Positions 5,463 to 6,407 of a stretch of DNA of 6,407 nucleotides are shown here, in pieces. The DNA is from Holosporales bacterium. Its GTDB lineage: Bacteria > Pseudomonadota > Alphaproteobacteria > BNTO01. Both the position numbers and the translations under genes were made by a program. The first letter of the stretch is position 1, and the number at the start of each line of letters is the position of its first letter. The notes below the pieces were generated by a model, which worked only from the letters and a program-made list of their open reading frames with translations, did not search any database and was not told the DNA's origin. Where the stretch lies: the NCBI GenBank assembly GCA_031257945.1, contig JAIRNU010000032.1, positions 1 to 6,407 on the forward strand, written 5' to 3'.

Positions 5463-6077
5463 CTAATGCGAAAATATATCGAAATTATCAGCAACCATGA
5501 GGTCAAGCATAGCGCGGTACGGGAGGAATTCGAAACAAGCCTTGGCAAGCTCCATGCGCCCTTCCCGCACAAGAAGAGCATCGAGTTTTTCTTTCAGATT
5601 GTGCAGGTATACAACGTCCGATCCAGCGTAATTTAGCTGTTCTGGGGAGAGTGTTGGCGCCCCCCAATCTGATGATTGCTCTGTTTTGTCTAGACTTACC
5701 CCTAGAAGGTCGCTACACAAATGCTTTAAGGAGTGCTTATCCGTATAAGTTCTTACCAATTTTGAAGCTATCTTTGTGCAATACACGTTCTTTATATTAA
5801 TTTTGAAGCTTTGTATAAGGACGGCCAAATCAAAGCGCCCATAATGAAATATCTTTTCGGTAGAGTCATCTTCTAGCGCGTTGACGAGATTAGTGGATTT
5901 CGAAAAGTCTGGCTCGGGGAAATGCACCAAATAACAATTGCCCTCGCCAGTACTGATTTGTATCAAACAAAGACGGTCTCTGTGGCAGCACAGTCCCATT
6001 GTTTCCGTATCGATAGCAATACTGCCCCCAAGATTTACATCATCTGGGATATCGTACGTGTATAAGTGATTTTGCAC
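5463..6077 (-). CDS. rnd: Ribonuclease D, short alphaproteobacterial form
   Basis: A 3'-to-5' exoribonuclease of the DEDDy family that trims precursors of tRNA and other stable RNAs. The 204 residues hold a complete catalytic set: Exo I IAIDTET (D23, E25), Exo II HYGRFDLAV (D83), and Exo III YAGSD (Y150, D154, the Y-x3-D signature). LCLIQIS (36-42) and SLKHLC (116-121) also match the family. The two C-terminal HRDC domains of E. coli RNase D (about 375 residues) are absent, as is usual for the alphaproteobacterial short form, so this is not a truncation. The start is GTG at 6077-6075: the N-terminus QNHLYTYDIPDD then aligns in length with homologues, and a TAA lies in frame 12 codons upstream (6113-6111). 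No Shine-Dalgarno is seen. The stop is TAG at 5465-5463, convergent with tsaC. Confidence 0.92.
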   Translation of the reverse strand: MQNHLYTYDIPDDVNLGGSIAIDTETMGLCCHRDRLCLIQISTGEGNCYLVHFPEPDFSKSTNLVNALEDDSTEKIFHYGRFDLAVLIQSFKINIKNVYCTKIASKLVRTYTDKHSLKHLCSDLLGVSLDKTEQSSDWGAPTLSPEQLNYAGSDVVYLHNLKEKLDALLVREGRMELAKACFEFLPYRAMLDLMVADNFDIFSH

Positions 6078-6255
6078 AATAATAACATTACATCGTGGCC
6101 ACAGTGCAGTTTATAAGAAGTAATACAAAAAGTCACGTTTATACAAGGATTCGATTTGCGGGATCCGTTGGGCATTGCGCAATTTTACCGAAGGATACAA
6201 TACTTATAGGCCTCACTGAAGCATCAACAACCTAACTTCTGGAGAATATTTAAAT

Positions 6256-6306
6256 ATGCCTGAAGAACAACACCCCGCGCATAAAAATAAGAGACTGCTA
6301 ATTTAA
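6256..6306 (+). other. 16-codon ORF with a ribosome binding site, possible leader peptide
   Basis: ATG at 6256 to TAA at 6304-6306 encodes MPEEQHPAHKNKRLLI. GGAG (6241-6244) precedes the ATG by 11 bp, slightly long. It lies upstream of the promoter of the zinc-ribbon gene, so it would not be part of that gene's own short leader. The translation is unrecognised; it may be chance or the relic of a gene start. Confidence 0.18.
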
Positions 6307-6309
6307 AAG

Positions 6310-6337
6310 TTGGCGAAAAATAAAATTTTGCTATAAT
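6310..6337 (+). promoter_or_regulatory. Promoter of the zinc-ribbon gene, extended -10
   Basis: TTGGCG (6310-6315), a 16-bp spacer, then a perfect TATAAT (6332-6337) preceded by TGC, forming an extended -10 (TGCTATAAT). Transcription would start near 6344, about 23 nt before the ATG at 6367. This is the best sigma-70-type promoter in the window. Confidence 0.6.
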
Positions 6338-6366
6338 GCGATGCAGAGGGCCTAATTTGTTGAAAC

Positions 6367-6407
6367 ATGACTAACTGTCCGAAATGTGGGGCAAACCATC
6401 TCATTAA
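6367..6407 (+). CDS. 5' end of a protein with an N-terminal zinc-ribbon half-site (partial)
   Basis: ATG at 6367 opens MTNCPKCGANHLI and runs off the window. The TGA at 6361-6363 is in frame two codons upstream, so the ATG is the only nearby start. AGAGGG (6345-6350) lies 16 bp upstream, far for a ribosome binding site. C4-P-K-C7-G is a CPxCG zinc-knuckle half; the second half would lie beyond the window. Such starts occur in MJ0042-type zinc-ribbon proteins of alphaproteobacteria and in IS1-type transposase N-terminal proteins, among others. Thirteen residues cannot decide between them. Confidence 0.6.
   Translation, partial: MTNCPKCGANHLI

Larger units (their letters stand above)
6078..6366. 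other. Divergent intergenic region between rnd and the zinc-ribbon gene
   Basis: This 289-bp spacer has no large gene. For rnd, two TATAAA -10 candidates read on the minus strand (6115-6110 and 6143-6138). The first has GTGACT (6136-6131) 15 bp upstream, a short spacer. ATTGCGCAAT (6174-6183) is a perfect 10-bp palindrome and GTGGCCAC (6095-6102) an 8-bp one. A plus-strand frame is open from 6086 to a TAA at 6233-6235 (46 codons from GTG 6095) but lacks a Shine-Dalgarno. A 16-codon ORF (6256-6306) has one. The end of the spacer carries a good promoter for the gene at 6367. Confidence 0.55.

Noticed and set aside
5445..5636. 63-codon plus-strand frame opposite the rnd 3' end
   Set aside because: It is antisense to the conserved C-terminal part of RNase D and has no separate support.
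6121..6170. TTCGATT on the plus strand resembling a tRNA T-loop
   Set aside because: The flanking bases do not form a T-stem, and no anticodon or acceptor stem can be built around it.

Overview
The window looks like a stretch of chromosome from an alphaproteobacterium with a moderately AT-rich and probably reduced genome. The alphaproteobacterial assignment rests on three genes. The first is a MotB/OmpA-type protein opening with an N-terminal 'WPxFVDALSxLL' membrane segment. The second is an AddB-type helicase-nuclease ending in a 'YSHLSRL'-like tail. The third is a short RNase D of 204 residues without HRDC domains. Loose spacing (about 18 % of the window lies outside the main genes) and a shortened AddB would suit a host-associated lineage of the Rickettsiales/Holosporales kind. 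That placement is inference; no rRNA or other marker is present.

Layout, left to right. (1) Bases 1-60 hold the first 20 codons of a minus-strand gene with a signal-peptide-like start. (2) Bases 61-339 are a divergent intergenic region with two inverted repeats. (3) Bases 340-3941 hold a two-gene plus-strand unit: a MotB/OmpA-like peptidoglycan-binding protein, then addB 14 bp later. addB carries an in-frame tandem repeat (5 x 12 bp) inside its nuclease domain. (4) Bases 3942-4444 contain no large gene. They hold a 29-codon minus-strand ORF with a strong ribosome binding site, a 20-codon very basic plus-strand ORF, and nested complementary segments in front of tsaC that could form a structured leader. 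(5) tsaC (Sua5 type, t6A biosynthesis) spans 4445-5389 on the plus strand and has a five-residue insertion in an otherwise highly conserved motif. (6) A 73-bp convergent junction is filled with overlapping inverted repeats. (7) RNase D runs on the minus strand at 5463-6077. (8) Bases 6078-6366 are a second divergent spacer, ending in a good extended -10 promoter. (9) A gene starting with a CPxCG zinc-ribbon half-site begins at 6367 and runs off the window.

The four complete genes cover separate housekeeping tasks: cell-envelope anchoring, double-strand-break repair, tRNA modification and RNA 3' processing. Only the first two look co-transcribed. I see no CRISPR array, tRNA, rRNA, complete mobile element or defence island. 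The best candidates for something undescribed are the addB tandem repeat, the tsaC motif insertion, the tsaC leader structure and the small ORFs in the spacers. All of these are modest signals.
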